Origin: Oscarella lobularis
Lineage: Eukaryota > Porifera > Homoscleromorpha > Homosclerophorida > Oscarellidae
Length of the DNA: 64,000 bases
Direction of reading: 5' to 3'
NCBI RefSeq assembly: GCF_947507565.1
Contig: NC_089189.1
Location: 1,054,001-1,118,000 of the forward strand
The notes beneath the pieces were generated by a model that saw nothing but the letters and a program-made list of their open reading frames with translations, did no database searches and was not told where the DNA came from. Made by a program: the position numbers and the translations under genes. Shown here piece after piece: positions 41,978 through 53,100 of the stretch (position 1 is its first letter; each line of letters begins with the position of its first letter).

Positions 41978-43507
41978 ATGCTCTCACTCTTGATTCTGTT
42001 CATCTGTTCCCTAACTGTCGCCACCGTTCGACTTCCCGACAAGCCGAATATCGTGGTCATATTCGGCGACGACGTCGGCTACGGCGACGTCAACATCCTC
42101 GGTCACCCGACGACGTCGACGCCGAACATCGATCGCATGGCTCGCGAGGGCCTACGAATGCTCCAATTCTATTCGGCGGCGCCCGTCTGCTCGCCGTCGC
42201 GCGCCTCCCTACTCACCGGGCGCCTGTTTCCGCGCGCGGGCGTCTACGCCGAACCGAGCAACAAAACTCAAACGGGAATGGGAACATTCAATCCGGCGAA
42301 CTCGCTGGGAATGCTTCTATCGGAAACGACTCTAGCGCAAGCTCTAAAATCGGGCGGATACGCGACGGGGATGCTGGGAAAGTGGCACTTGGGCATCGGA
42401 CTCGAGTACCAATACATGCCGTTCAATCGCGGCTTTGACAGCTACTACGGCCTGCCTCTAATACCCATGGGTTGCTCGTCGAACGTCTACAACGGTACGC
42501 CCGGTCACCCGCCCCCGGGCGCGTGCATGATCTTCGAAAACTCGACTATCGTCGCTCAGCCGGCGGACGTGCTAAATCTCGACGCCGCTTACGTGCACGA
42601 AGCAAAGCGCTTTATAACCGTAAACCGCGATCGGCCTTTTTTCTTCTACTTCGCCGCTCATCACACTCACATGCCCCAGTGGGCATCGGCCGCTTTTCAA
42701 AACACGACTCGACGCGGAATCTACGGAGACGCTCTAGCCGAGCTCGATTGGAGCATCGGCGAAATACTCGATCACCTGATCGACGAAGGAATACAAAATC
42801 AAACTCTAGTCATATTTACGTCGGATAACGGACCGGCATTGGGTTCCCTAGTCCTAGGCGGCGAGCAGGGTCCGTTTAAATGCGGTAAAGGGACTACGTA
42901 CGAAGGCGGAGTGCGCGAGCCGGCCATATTCTGGTGGCCTTCCGTTATACGTCCGGGAGGCGTGTCGCAAGCTCTAGCGAGCACGCTCGACGTATTTCCG
43001 ACGGTGCTCAACTTGGCAGGCGTAACTCCCAATAAATCGGTTATACTAGACGGCTACGACATAACTGATCTATTAACGGGGAAATCGAAGGAGAGTCCTC
43101 GTCAGGAAATGTTCTATTACAGTGGGAAATATCTGATGGCCGCTCGTAGTGGACCCTATAAGGCTCACTTTTGGACTATGGGGAGTCACTGCAAGTCGAC
43201 TTATACGGACTCGGATTGCTGGAGCGAGACGAAGCTCGCCTATCGCGATCCTCCCCTGCTGTTCAACGTGAATGCGGATCCGAAGGAAAGGCATCCGTTG
43301 ACGACGTCACAGTCTCCGTACGCCGAAGAGCTCGAGAAAATTGTCAGTTTGGTTAAGCGGCACAATGAGACGATGACGTTCGGGCCGCCACAGATAGCTG
43401 CTCACGGTCACGATCCCAATAATTTTCCCTGTTGCAGTCCGTCGTGCACGCCGAGACCTTCCTGCTGCAAATGCAAGAACAGTAGAAATTATTTCGAAGT
43501 CTTCTAA
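41978..43507 (+). CDS. Arylsulfatase (ARSA-like), 509 aa
   Basis: Intronless. The start ATG at 41,978 gives the signal peptide MLSLLILFICSLTVATV. Family features: metal-binding IVVIFGDDVGYGD, and the formylglycine motif CSPSRASLLTGR with Cys71 as the residue converted by the formylglycine-generating enzyme. Others are GKWHLG, HHTHMP, FTSDNGP and the C-terminal CSPSCTPRPSCCKC. Length and motifs match animal arylsulfatase A and related enzymes. Expected role is removal of sulfate esters from glycolipids or glycosaminoglycans in lysosome or outside the cell, a fitting partner for the heparanase at 13-16 kb. Two broken 3' copies lie at 56,266 and 62,758. Confidence 0.95.
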   Translation: MLSLLILFICSLTVATVRLPDKPNIVVIFGDDVGYGDVNILGHPTTSTPNIDRMAREGLRMLQFYSAAPVCSPSRASLLTGRLFPRAGVYAEPSNKTQTGMGTFNPANSLGMLLSETTLAQALKSGGYATGMLGKWHLGIGLEYQYMPFNRGFDSYYGLPLIPMGCSSNVYNGTPGHPPPGACMIFENSTIVAQPADVLNLDAAYVHEAKRFITVNRDRPFFFYFAAHHTHMPQWASAAFQNTTRRGIYGDALAELDWSIGEILDHLIDEGIQNQTLVIFTSDNGPALGSLVLGGEQGPFKCGKGTTYEGGVREPAIFWWPSVIRPGGVSQALASTLDVFPTVLNLAGVTPNKSVILDGYDITDLLTGKSKESPRQEMFYYSGKYLMAARSGPYKAHFWTMGSHCKSTYTDSDCWSETKLAYRDPPLLFNVNADPKERHPLTTSQSPYAEELEKIVSLVKRHNETMTFGPPQIAAHGHDPNNFPCCSPSCTPRPSCCKCKNSRNYFEVF

Positions 43508-44103
43508 AATTAGAACGTTTCACCGTTTCACTTTTTGTTGCTTATTGTTCTTTTCATTCTTGCTGTGGAGCCTTGCCGTTTTCTGATTTTTCAAAGAGCA
43601 AAAAAACCGGCTGCTCTGTGCACCAGTGCAGCTCTGAGATTTGATCCAAACACAAACAGGTCTTACGCAACAGCAGCATTACCTTTTTTGGCGGACTGCC
43701 CCTAGTACCACGCTATCTAATCAAAAAGTGTTAGGTAAACGTGTGCGTATAAAATAAAGCTGACCTCGCCGGACTATGTAATTAGAAGTATTGTGTTATT
43801 AATAGTTGCTAAATCAAACCAGTACTGATGTGGCATTCGCTGGATTCCTTTCAGAGCATTGGTCCTCTGATAAACATACACAGCATATATGAGAATACGA
43901 ATCCTCGTGCTAACTCGCCTGTTTTTAAATCAGTTGCCTGTCGTTGCAAAACTAGACATTAGCTATCAATTCATAAACAATGGGGATGGGAGCCTCGGTC
44001 TAAAACTCAAACCGTTCACGAGCGAGGTCAGATCGGGGTGCGAGCAAACTTTCGCTATCTACGTCACACCGCCATGTAGAACGCGCGTCATATAGAAAGG
44101 AGA
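43508..44103. other. Intergenic region, partly duplicated at 63,600
   Basis: 43,785-44,020 matches 63,605-63,775 (AAGTATTGTGTTATTAATAG, ATAAACAATGGG). It is the 3' flank of the receptor kinase unit. A 68-codon open frame at 43,889 is not convincing. Confidence 0.5.
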
Positions 44104-47100
44104 CTAGGAGTCGTCGTCGTTGTTCGAGCCATCCGATTCAGGTACATGTACTTCCTTAATAGTCACAGCGCTGGAGACGATTGCCTCTCCACCAGCGTCT
44201 GGGCTCATCTCTCCCGACTCGGGCGATTTGAGATCCCACAACTCGCAGGAAGAGCTAAAATCGAGCTGGAGGTACATCGTCGGCTGTTTCTCTTCGAGCA
44301 CTTTCCCCAGGTCTTCGGCAAGAGCGCTGAACGCCGGACGACGTTCGGGTTCGGCGCACCAACATTCCGACATCATGCCATACCTTGGAGAGAACGGGAT
44401 TATATCGGAGAGGGAATCAAACCGCGCTCACAGTTTTTCTGAGCAATTGTCTGGACGCGCTAGACGCTCTCCCGCGCGTAGATGAGACAGAAGATCCTTC
44501 GTCGAAACGGCGGAATACGGAAAACTGCCTATATAATAACTCAAATAATCAAAGAAGAGCAGTCGAAGAAACTTCTATTCTCACACCTAGAGTGCATATT
44601 TCCCACATGACGACCCCAAAAGACCATCTAGAAAAAAACGACGTCACATAGCAAGATGATACTGTACCTCCGTGTATTTTTTTCCTACACGTCGCTTTGT
44701 TCGGTAAAAACGCGGTCGGAGATCGCTTCAATAGACATCCATCGAAGGGGAAGACGTCGCGTCGTCTTCTGCGGATATATGCCGTCCTGGTGAACGGCTC
44801 TCGTCAGGCCGAAGTCGGACACTTTGAGTAGCCTGTCGTCGACGACGAGAACGTTACGGCAGGCCAAGTCCCGGTGAACGAGACCCTTCCCTGACAGATA
44901 TTCCTAAGAGGAGACGCAATAACATTTATTCTCGACTTCGTTATCTCTTACCATTCCTGAGGCAATTTGCCAAGCGAACGACAATAGATCAAGAGAGGCG
45001 AGTTTGACGTGGCGTTCGTTCAACTTTCCAGACACGTTTGCATAAGGATGCGATGGCCGATGCATGGGCACGTAACCCTAGACACAAACTGAAATGTCCT
45101 TCGTTGAACACACGTGCATACCTCGTTGTCACACGCTAGCGATTGCTTTCGTTCTTCCGAAAACCACTGCAATAATACATACATGCACATATCGCAATAT
45201 CACTGCTGACTCTTCTTACATAGCCTCTTCCTTTCTTGAGATAACTGTGTAGGTCGCCGTGTGAACAGTATTCGACGATCAGACACACGGGATGGCTTCT
45301 CGTTATGCAAGCGATCATGCTCACTATGTGTTCATGTTGCCCAATGCGTTTCATTAACTTGATTTCCTCCAATAGCTCCATCTGATCTTCGTACGTCCCC
45401 TTTTCTGCAAACGACAAAAATAATTAAATAATTATTCTAAAAAATTTAATTAATTAAATACTTAATTAACGATTTTTCCCACAAATAATGCTACATACGG
45501 TAAACCCACAAAACTTACCTTTGAGCATTTTACAAGCGACCAATGTCCTGATCTTTCGGGACGTGCTACTCCGACGCCTCATCGACGGATCGCGTCTCAA
45601 GTTCATGCTGAGCCTTTTCTGCGTCATAAGCGGCGTCTCCGCTCGATGACTCACCTCGGCTCGAAGCACGACGCCGAAGAAACCCTCGCCCATCACGTCG
45701 AGCAGTCGCAAGTCCTCGGGCCTGATTTCCCACTCGTCGGGCGGCTCGGGCGTCGGATCGAACAAGGGCAAGGCCATCGGCGGACGATAGTTGGGCAATT
45801 GCATTCGTTTGCCTGCCGACGTCGAGTAGCGTCGCTTCTCGCGGCGAACGTAGACGACGGCGAAAACGACGATGAGAACGACGACGAGAACGGAGACACC
45901 AACGGAGACGACGATCACCAGAGGAAAGTCGTAACTTGCTACGTCGTCAGAAGCTCCAAGATCGTCTAAAAAAGCTTTATAAACGAGGGGGAAAAGTCAG
46001 GGAGTACAGAAGCTTCACAACCGGCATCGAATTAGAAGGTATACATGCTAATGATTAATCGCTTATTGATGCCATGTGAAACAATGATCAACATGCAAGC
46101 TATACAAGACCTGTGGTGGCGGTAGTGGTGGCGGTAGTAGTGGTGGCGGTGACGGTAGTAGTTGCGGTGTAGCTGTCGCTTGTCGGCGTCGCCTGAGCTC
46201 TCGACGGAGAACCTAAACAGAGGCAGTGCCTTACACTATCAGCACTATTCTTCTAACACCTAAATATCAAAACATCACCTTTCTCCGTCGTACGATTGAT
46301 TTCAGCTTGCGACGTCGGAGGACCTAAACAGGAGGCAATGCGCTTAGCCAAATAAACCAAAGATGTACTATTAACTAATTACAGGTACTGTGCTTCACGA
46401 TCGTATCGATCAACAGCAAACGTTTGGTCGGATCTCTCACAAAGAACTGCAAAAAAAAGAATGTATCAAAGGGCTTTGCTGAATTTCAGCAAAGCTACCG
46501 TCACGTTGATGCGAGCGCAGAGCGGCTGCGAGGACCAATGGAGATTCTCGGTCGTTCTCAATGTCGTCTCGCTGAACGAGCCGTCGGAGGCACTGATTTG
46601 GAGAACCATGTCTCTTCGTATTTTGAATTTGATCGCGAGAGGGACCAGGCGACTGTCCATCTGACTCTCGAGAAACTTGAGCGAATAGTCGAATCGGTTG
46701 CAGCGAGCTATGTCTGCAAGAAAACGCCATTTACTTATTCGAATTAATTAAATAATCGATAATAGGGTTTTACGCGGAACGTGAAACGTCACGGAAGCAT
46801 TGTCTTTTCGATCGATGACAAACGTCTCGTTCTCCACCAACGCGTGCATCTAATAGGACATATCAAATAAAGAAAAAAACCATTAATTAGCCTACGCACT
46901 TCCACCGTTATCTTACAACCAGGCAGCAGATCATCAAGCCAAAATTCGTTAACGTCCTATAACAGAAGTAAAATAACAATATTATTTAATTAATTAAAAA
47001 TATTAATTAATTTTTGCATACCTGAGGTAGGGGATACCATCGGTCTGAAAAGTGATAGCAATTCGACTTCGCCTTCGCGTGGAGCATCCAGCAAACGTTT

Positions 47101-50100
47101 CCCTCGATCGGTCTCGCGGCGCTCCACGCGATTCGTCGGCGCGCTCGCGCGTCCGAGCAATCGTCGTCGTCCCATTCGAACGACAATCGACTCGAAACGT
47201 CGTCGTCAATCAAATCGACTCGAACGGAATGGGAGAAGTTTCGGCATCTATTGGGAATGCACTCCTCCATTGCATGACACCTCGTGTTCCACGTCTTCGA
47301 ACAGTCTACACACGCGCGGGTCAAAGAGCACAGGGAAGACTTCTCTTTAGGTATGAGCACTTGTTCTATAGGGATCCGTTGTCATCGCGTATTTGCCTCT
47401 AGGTCCCGTCCGCTGAAACGGACCGATTTGAAACAGATAATTCGTATTGCATCTCAGGTAGCCGTTGTCCAGTAGCTCGTCTAAATTAATATACTTTCCC
47501 TGATAGTAGAAATCCTCCTCGATTAATTAATTATACGATTAATCATGAACTGTTTTTTTCTTACGTGCAGTGGAAACAGTGGATGCCAATCGCTCTCGCC
47601 GACGACGGCGTACAGCGGCGTGTACCAGGCGTGATCGTTGTTGCTGTCCCAACGCAGAAACGATCCGTTCACTTCTGCGACTTTCATGACGATAAAATCG
47701 TCGTTTCGATCTGAAGGAGAGTATACTTATAGTAAAGACTAGCTGTCTAATACCCGGCTACGCCGGGTATTTCTGGTGACGTATAAGTTGTAATGTGACA
47801 GAGGTCGGAGGAATTCAGTGAAAGATTTCGTGGTATACAATATTCTTTGTTTTGTTGTCGTGAGTTAGGACGTAAAGATTGTGAGGAGAATGGACACGGG
47901 AACAGGCGACATAGAATTGTCCGTGGGAAAAGCAGTGAGTTAGGAGTGATAGTCCTACGATGTCTAAAGTTTGACCTTGAGCTTTGTTGATTGTCATGGC
48001 AAAGGATAGTCTAATAGGAAATTGCAGTCGTCTAAAGGGTATTGTGGTGTCAGTGGGAATGAGAGGTATGCGAAAAATGAAGACGTGTTGTCCTTGGTGC
48101 TGGCCAAGGGCGATAATGGCCTCAATGACATTGTGTCTAAGTTCATGGATGATTAGCTTGGTGCCGTTGCAAAGTTTAGGGGCATCGAGATTACGTAGAA
48201 GGATAACGGGAACACCTTTCTTTAGACGTAGTATATGCGGAGGAAAACCAGGGGGGTCAAGGGAATTAAGAAGTTCTGTGGGAAAAAGTACTGCTCCGTC
48301 ATCGTCAACTGGAGTGTCCATCGAGGGGTATTCTTTAAGTTCGGTTGGTATTTGGTCAAGTAGAGAGTCGTTAATTGTCGCAATTGCATCGTTTGTAGGT
48401 GCAAGAATTGCTCGTTTCGATAGCCAGCTTTGGTCGGTGAAATTAGCGGCGAGGTCGGGAAAAACGGCGTTTTCAAGTTGTTCGGGAGAGTAAATAGGAT
48501 TTCCGTACGGAATTTCGAGAAAGTTGCATTCGTCTGTTGGGATTTCACCGTTTCCTATTCGAAGAAGGAGGTCGGCGTATTGGCCTGCGAGAACGTCATT
48601 TTCGAGGTGCACTCTCATATTTGTGCGGAGATGCAAGGTTCTTACGGTTGGCCAGAGTGTTCTAGATGCTTTCAGAGACGCCTGTAATTGGTCAAGACGC
48701 GTACCTCTAGGCACGATTGGGAGGGTTTGACGAAAGTCGCCTGCTAAGAGAAGAGTGAGGCCGCCCATCAAAGTGTCGTTTTGCCGAATGTCTCGGAGCG
48801 TGCGATCAAGAGCTTCAAGAGCGCGCCTATGGGTCATAGTGCATTCGTCCCAGACAATCAGTTTAGTGCGTTGAAGAAGTCGAGCTTTAACTGTGCCTCT
48901 TTCGATGTTGCAGGAGGGGTGGTCTTCCTTGGAGAGGTCTAGTGGTAATTTGAAAGTAGAGTGAGCCGTTTTACCCCCCTGAAGGAGAGTGGCGGCAATT
49001 CCGGAAGAGGCCACTGCAAGTGCAATTTGTCCCGAGGCTCGAACTTTTGCGAGAAGAAGATTAAGAAGGTAGGTTTTTCCCGTTCCCCCTGGCGCGTCAA
49101 GAAATATGATTCGGCCCGTCAAAGGCTGATCGGTTTCTGTGATATTGGAGCAAATGGCATCGTAGGCTTCGTGTTGGTCGGGGCTAAGAGTCGGGGTCCT
49201 GGTCTCAATAATGTGGTTCATTTCGCGAAGGTTATACGACAGTTCTGCTAATATTTCTTGCGGAGTGTTATCTGCTATGCCTTGAGAACTTCGGTCGGGA
49301 GATTGTATGCCGTAGTGAGAAAGTGGCTTTCCGCTAGGAAACGATAGGAGCTTGTCTTCAATGTATATTAACGCTTGGTTGAAAAGGATGTCGGAGAAAG
49401 GCAAGTCGTTTTGAGATAACAGTTGTCGTCGGCGATGCAGAAAATCCTCTGACATGGGTTCTTTGTGGGCTTCCCACAATGCAGGAGGATCGGCGACAGA
49501 GCACATGTGAAGCATGATGGCAAACATGTCACGAAGATTTCGTGGCATTTGGGAAACTGCGGCTTCGGTAAGTGCATTGTGCCAGTGATCGTCGCTTTCC
49601 AAGAGTCCTCTGTGCTTGCAGGCTTCTTGGTAGGTAGGATACACCGTTTCATTGAAGGTGCGCAATGCTTCGAAGCTGGTCGGACCTCGGACAGTGTGGA
49701 GAAGAAGGCGTAAGTGGTAGCATTCGGTGTCGTTCGGATGAACGGTGTAGACTCGCCCGAGGCAGTCGGATTCATAAATTAGCGGATATCCTTCGACGCA
49801 CTGTCCTCGTTGCCGGCGGCGCCATGATTTGCTTTGCCACGTGTAGTATTTGGGTACATCCACGTATAGAAGTGTTCGTGCAAAGGCGTCCTTTTGGCAG
49901 AGCGCGAAGAATTCTGTGAGAGTGGTTTTGGGAGGTTGCTCTGCTTGATCAGCGGCATTTTCGGCATTAAAGGTCACCCTTTGGCCATTTTCTAAGTGGA
50001 CGTGCAGCTTTTGGACAGCGGGGTGGTGATGGTGAATGGGAAATGCGCATATTCTCCAGACAGCTTCGTTTGTGCTGATGTACCTGGCTGCTTGGAAACA

Positions 50101-53100
50101 GGTAATTTCGTCGTTTGTGTCTTGCGGTCGCACGCCAAAGACTGCCATATCTTGTCCTTTATGTACATATTTGCAGATGTATTTGACGCTTTTGACGGAA
50201 TTGGAGATTTCGACGTTGATGTGGCATTTGAATGTGCGAAGAAGAAAGGGGTTGTAGGGAACAATCCATCGGTTGTCGACGGTGCGTCCCGGACTTAGTT
50301 CTGCGGTGTTACCTCCTTGATCGGGAGAACGACGTCTGTAAAGAGGATAACCGTTTTCTCCCGTCTGGGTTTCGGAGGCAAAGTCTCTTGGATACTTTTT
50401 TGTGCACCTGCCGTTTTCCATGCACGGGGAAGACATGTTCCGTTCGCCACATGGTCCGTGGACCATGTGCTTTTTTACCAGTTCATAGAGGATGGGGTCG
50501 GCTTCGGGATCGGGTAGTTCAGCTGAAATGACTTTGTCAATATCATCGGGTCGAACTTTTTCGTACAGCCAAGTTAGCAAGTGTATATGAGGCAAGCCCC
50601 GTTTTTGCCACTCTATGGCATAAGCGTGGCAACGGACTTTGCCGAAGATTTCTTTGTGATCCATCAAGTCCATGAGTTTTTCGACTTTTTGCTTGAATAC
50701 GCGTGCTGTGATGTCTTGGCGGTCGGCGGGAGATTGGCCTTCAAAAAGTTCATTTTCAATTTCGGAGCATCGAGGATTGCATGTCATGGTAGTGAAGAGG
50801 TCAGGAGCTCCAAATTTTCTGACGTAAGTCATCGTATCCTGAAAGCGTTCGTGCATGTATCTAGGAGAACCGGTAAAGGTGGATGGGAGTACGACAGTGC
50901 GTCCTATGCTTTCAACATCGTCTGCTCGGTGAACCGTATCACGAAGTCGAGAGTACTTGTCGACGCGTAGGGTATCTTGACTGTAACGAATAAAACTGAG
51001 TCTCTCGGACTCGATTTTAGCGTATGCGTCAACAATGAACTGGTGGGAAAGCGGTCCGCTTCGGTGAAGAATGTTGAACTCGTTCTCTCTTTGCATTAGT
51101 CGATAAGCGTAGAATTGAAGTGGGCTCATTTTCTTCGACGTCGGGCGCTTTGTTTGAGGATTGGACAAATACGTTTCAAGGTGGTAACCGTCCTCTCCGC
51201 GAGGGAACAAAAGAGGATATTGCCAGGAGTCGTATGCTCTGTTTGTTTCTGAGACACGATGGATTTTGTCATCTTTAGCATGAAGTACAATGTCTCTGTG
51301 ACCCGCGTTCTCATTGATTAGTAACGCGGCAATTTCGGAGCAGCTGGGGGCGTTGTATCTTCGCGGATGTTGACCAGGGGGACGTTTGTCAGCACGAATG
51401 ACAATCTTATGGCTATCGTTAATAAGCCCCTTTTCGAACGCGGTTTTGAAATCACGTATGTAAGGATTTACAATGTGCAGCATGCTCTGTAACTGCGCTA
51501 ACAGAGTGCGATCGATGATATGTCGAACGGCGTCGGACTGAACGGCCACTCGTCGGAGAGCCTGTTGCTCATAATTCTCTATGAAGTAAATTTGCAGGAA
51601 GCAGGGTTGTTGATGAGAGGGTGGCGTGACTGAACCTACTGAATGATACACCTGTCCTTGTATTTTAAAAGTAGGCATGTATCCGGGATAGCGAACGATG
51701 TTTTTCGCTCCAAAAGAAGTCATCTGAAAGCAAGAATTGTACGCGCGAGTATGAGAGCGAAAGCGGATAGATTGGGGATCAGTATTGCACAGAAGGCGTT
51801 TCAGAAGAATCGGTGGTTGAGGAAGTGGTTGCAAAATGACTTTTCCGTTAGAACAGCACATGGATGGCGGTTCGCGAAGCCATTTTTTGGCACCGCAGTG
51901 CTCGCAAGCGTAGTCCATGCCACCTATGTTTCCGAAGTCAAACGAAAGGGCGGGGTCGTAAGCGAAAGCCGCTTTGGAAAATGAGAAAGTTCGGCGGTTG
52001 CGTCGTTGGTGTGAAGAAGCGCTCCCTCTCGCTGACTGGATGCGAGATGCTCGCTCTTGAACACGTCGTCGGGGCAAGGGGCGCGAGAGAGTATCATGGT
52101 TTGGGGGAGAGTGAGAGGGAGCTGCCGCCTCAGAAGAAGGCTCCGCGTGTAGAATAGGCGGACAAAGGGGTGCGTGAGAGGAACTTGAAGAGGGTGGAGT
52201 GCAACTTGGAGAGGAAAGGGGTGGAGAATATTCGTGTATTGTGGCAGACGTGGACGGTGGAGAGTCCTCCGCAGGCGTTGGAACGATGCTGGAGGCGTGG
52301 TGGGAGGCACGGCGCCTTTTAGCGGAGCGCGGTTCTGAAGAATATTTTCGCTTCCGCGGCATGAAGATTTTCTTGACTTCGTGATACTCTCGAAATCGTG
52401 ATATTGGTAATCGTGACCCAGTAACAGGGCAACAAAACTAAGAGAAACGGGGGAATTATGATCAGAAAAGAAATCAGAAAAAAACGAACTTCGAAATGAG
52501 ACTATTCGTCGTTGAAGGCGATGTCGCTCGAGAATCGAGTCGATTTGCTTGCTCAGACGACACGAAAGGCGTGCTGAAGAGCGAGTTTGCAGGAGAAGGC
52601 GAACGAACGCAGAGAGCCGAGTGTTTCGTAGAGAAAACGTTCCGAATGACGACGGCAGGCTCGAGATCAGCGCAAAACGAACGAATGGAGATGTCGAAAA
52701 AAAGGTAAGGCTTTCTTCGATGTGATTCGGTGGATACGATTCTTTTCGGAAGCAGCGTGAAGATATCGGGAGAAGCGATCAAGATGGCGGCGCTATCACG
52801 TGACTGACGGGGCATCGTGTTTTAGGCACAAGGCAAAAATTTGATGCACATCTTTAATTTCTCTTGCACGTAAGAGGTCGCGGAAATTACTCATGCAAAA
52901 AGCATAAACTACGGTCACGCGCCTCTCGAGCTCAATTACACTATACGGTTATCGAAAAGTCACACGTCGTCGCCTTCGCCTTCGCTAACGTTGAGCGCTT
53001 CTTCAAGAGCGGGCAAATAGTTGTCTTCAACGCTGGACGATATCGGCAAAGCAGCCGCAGACAAAGGATTTGCAGGATTCGGAGAAGGATTCGGACGATT

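Noticed and set aside
43889-44095. 68-codon plus-strand frame upstream of the receptor kinase stop
   Set aside because: Partly duplicated at 63,690 but not conserved in frame; no domain; probably the 3' flank.
46424-46747. Plus-strand frame overlapping the receptor kinase ectodomain
   Set aside because: Shadow of exon 10 on the minus strand, which is conserved in copy B.
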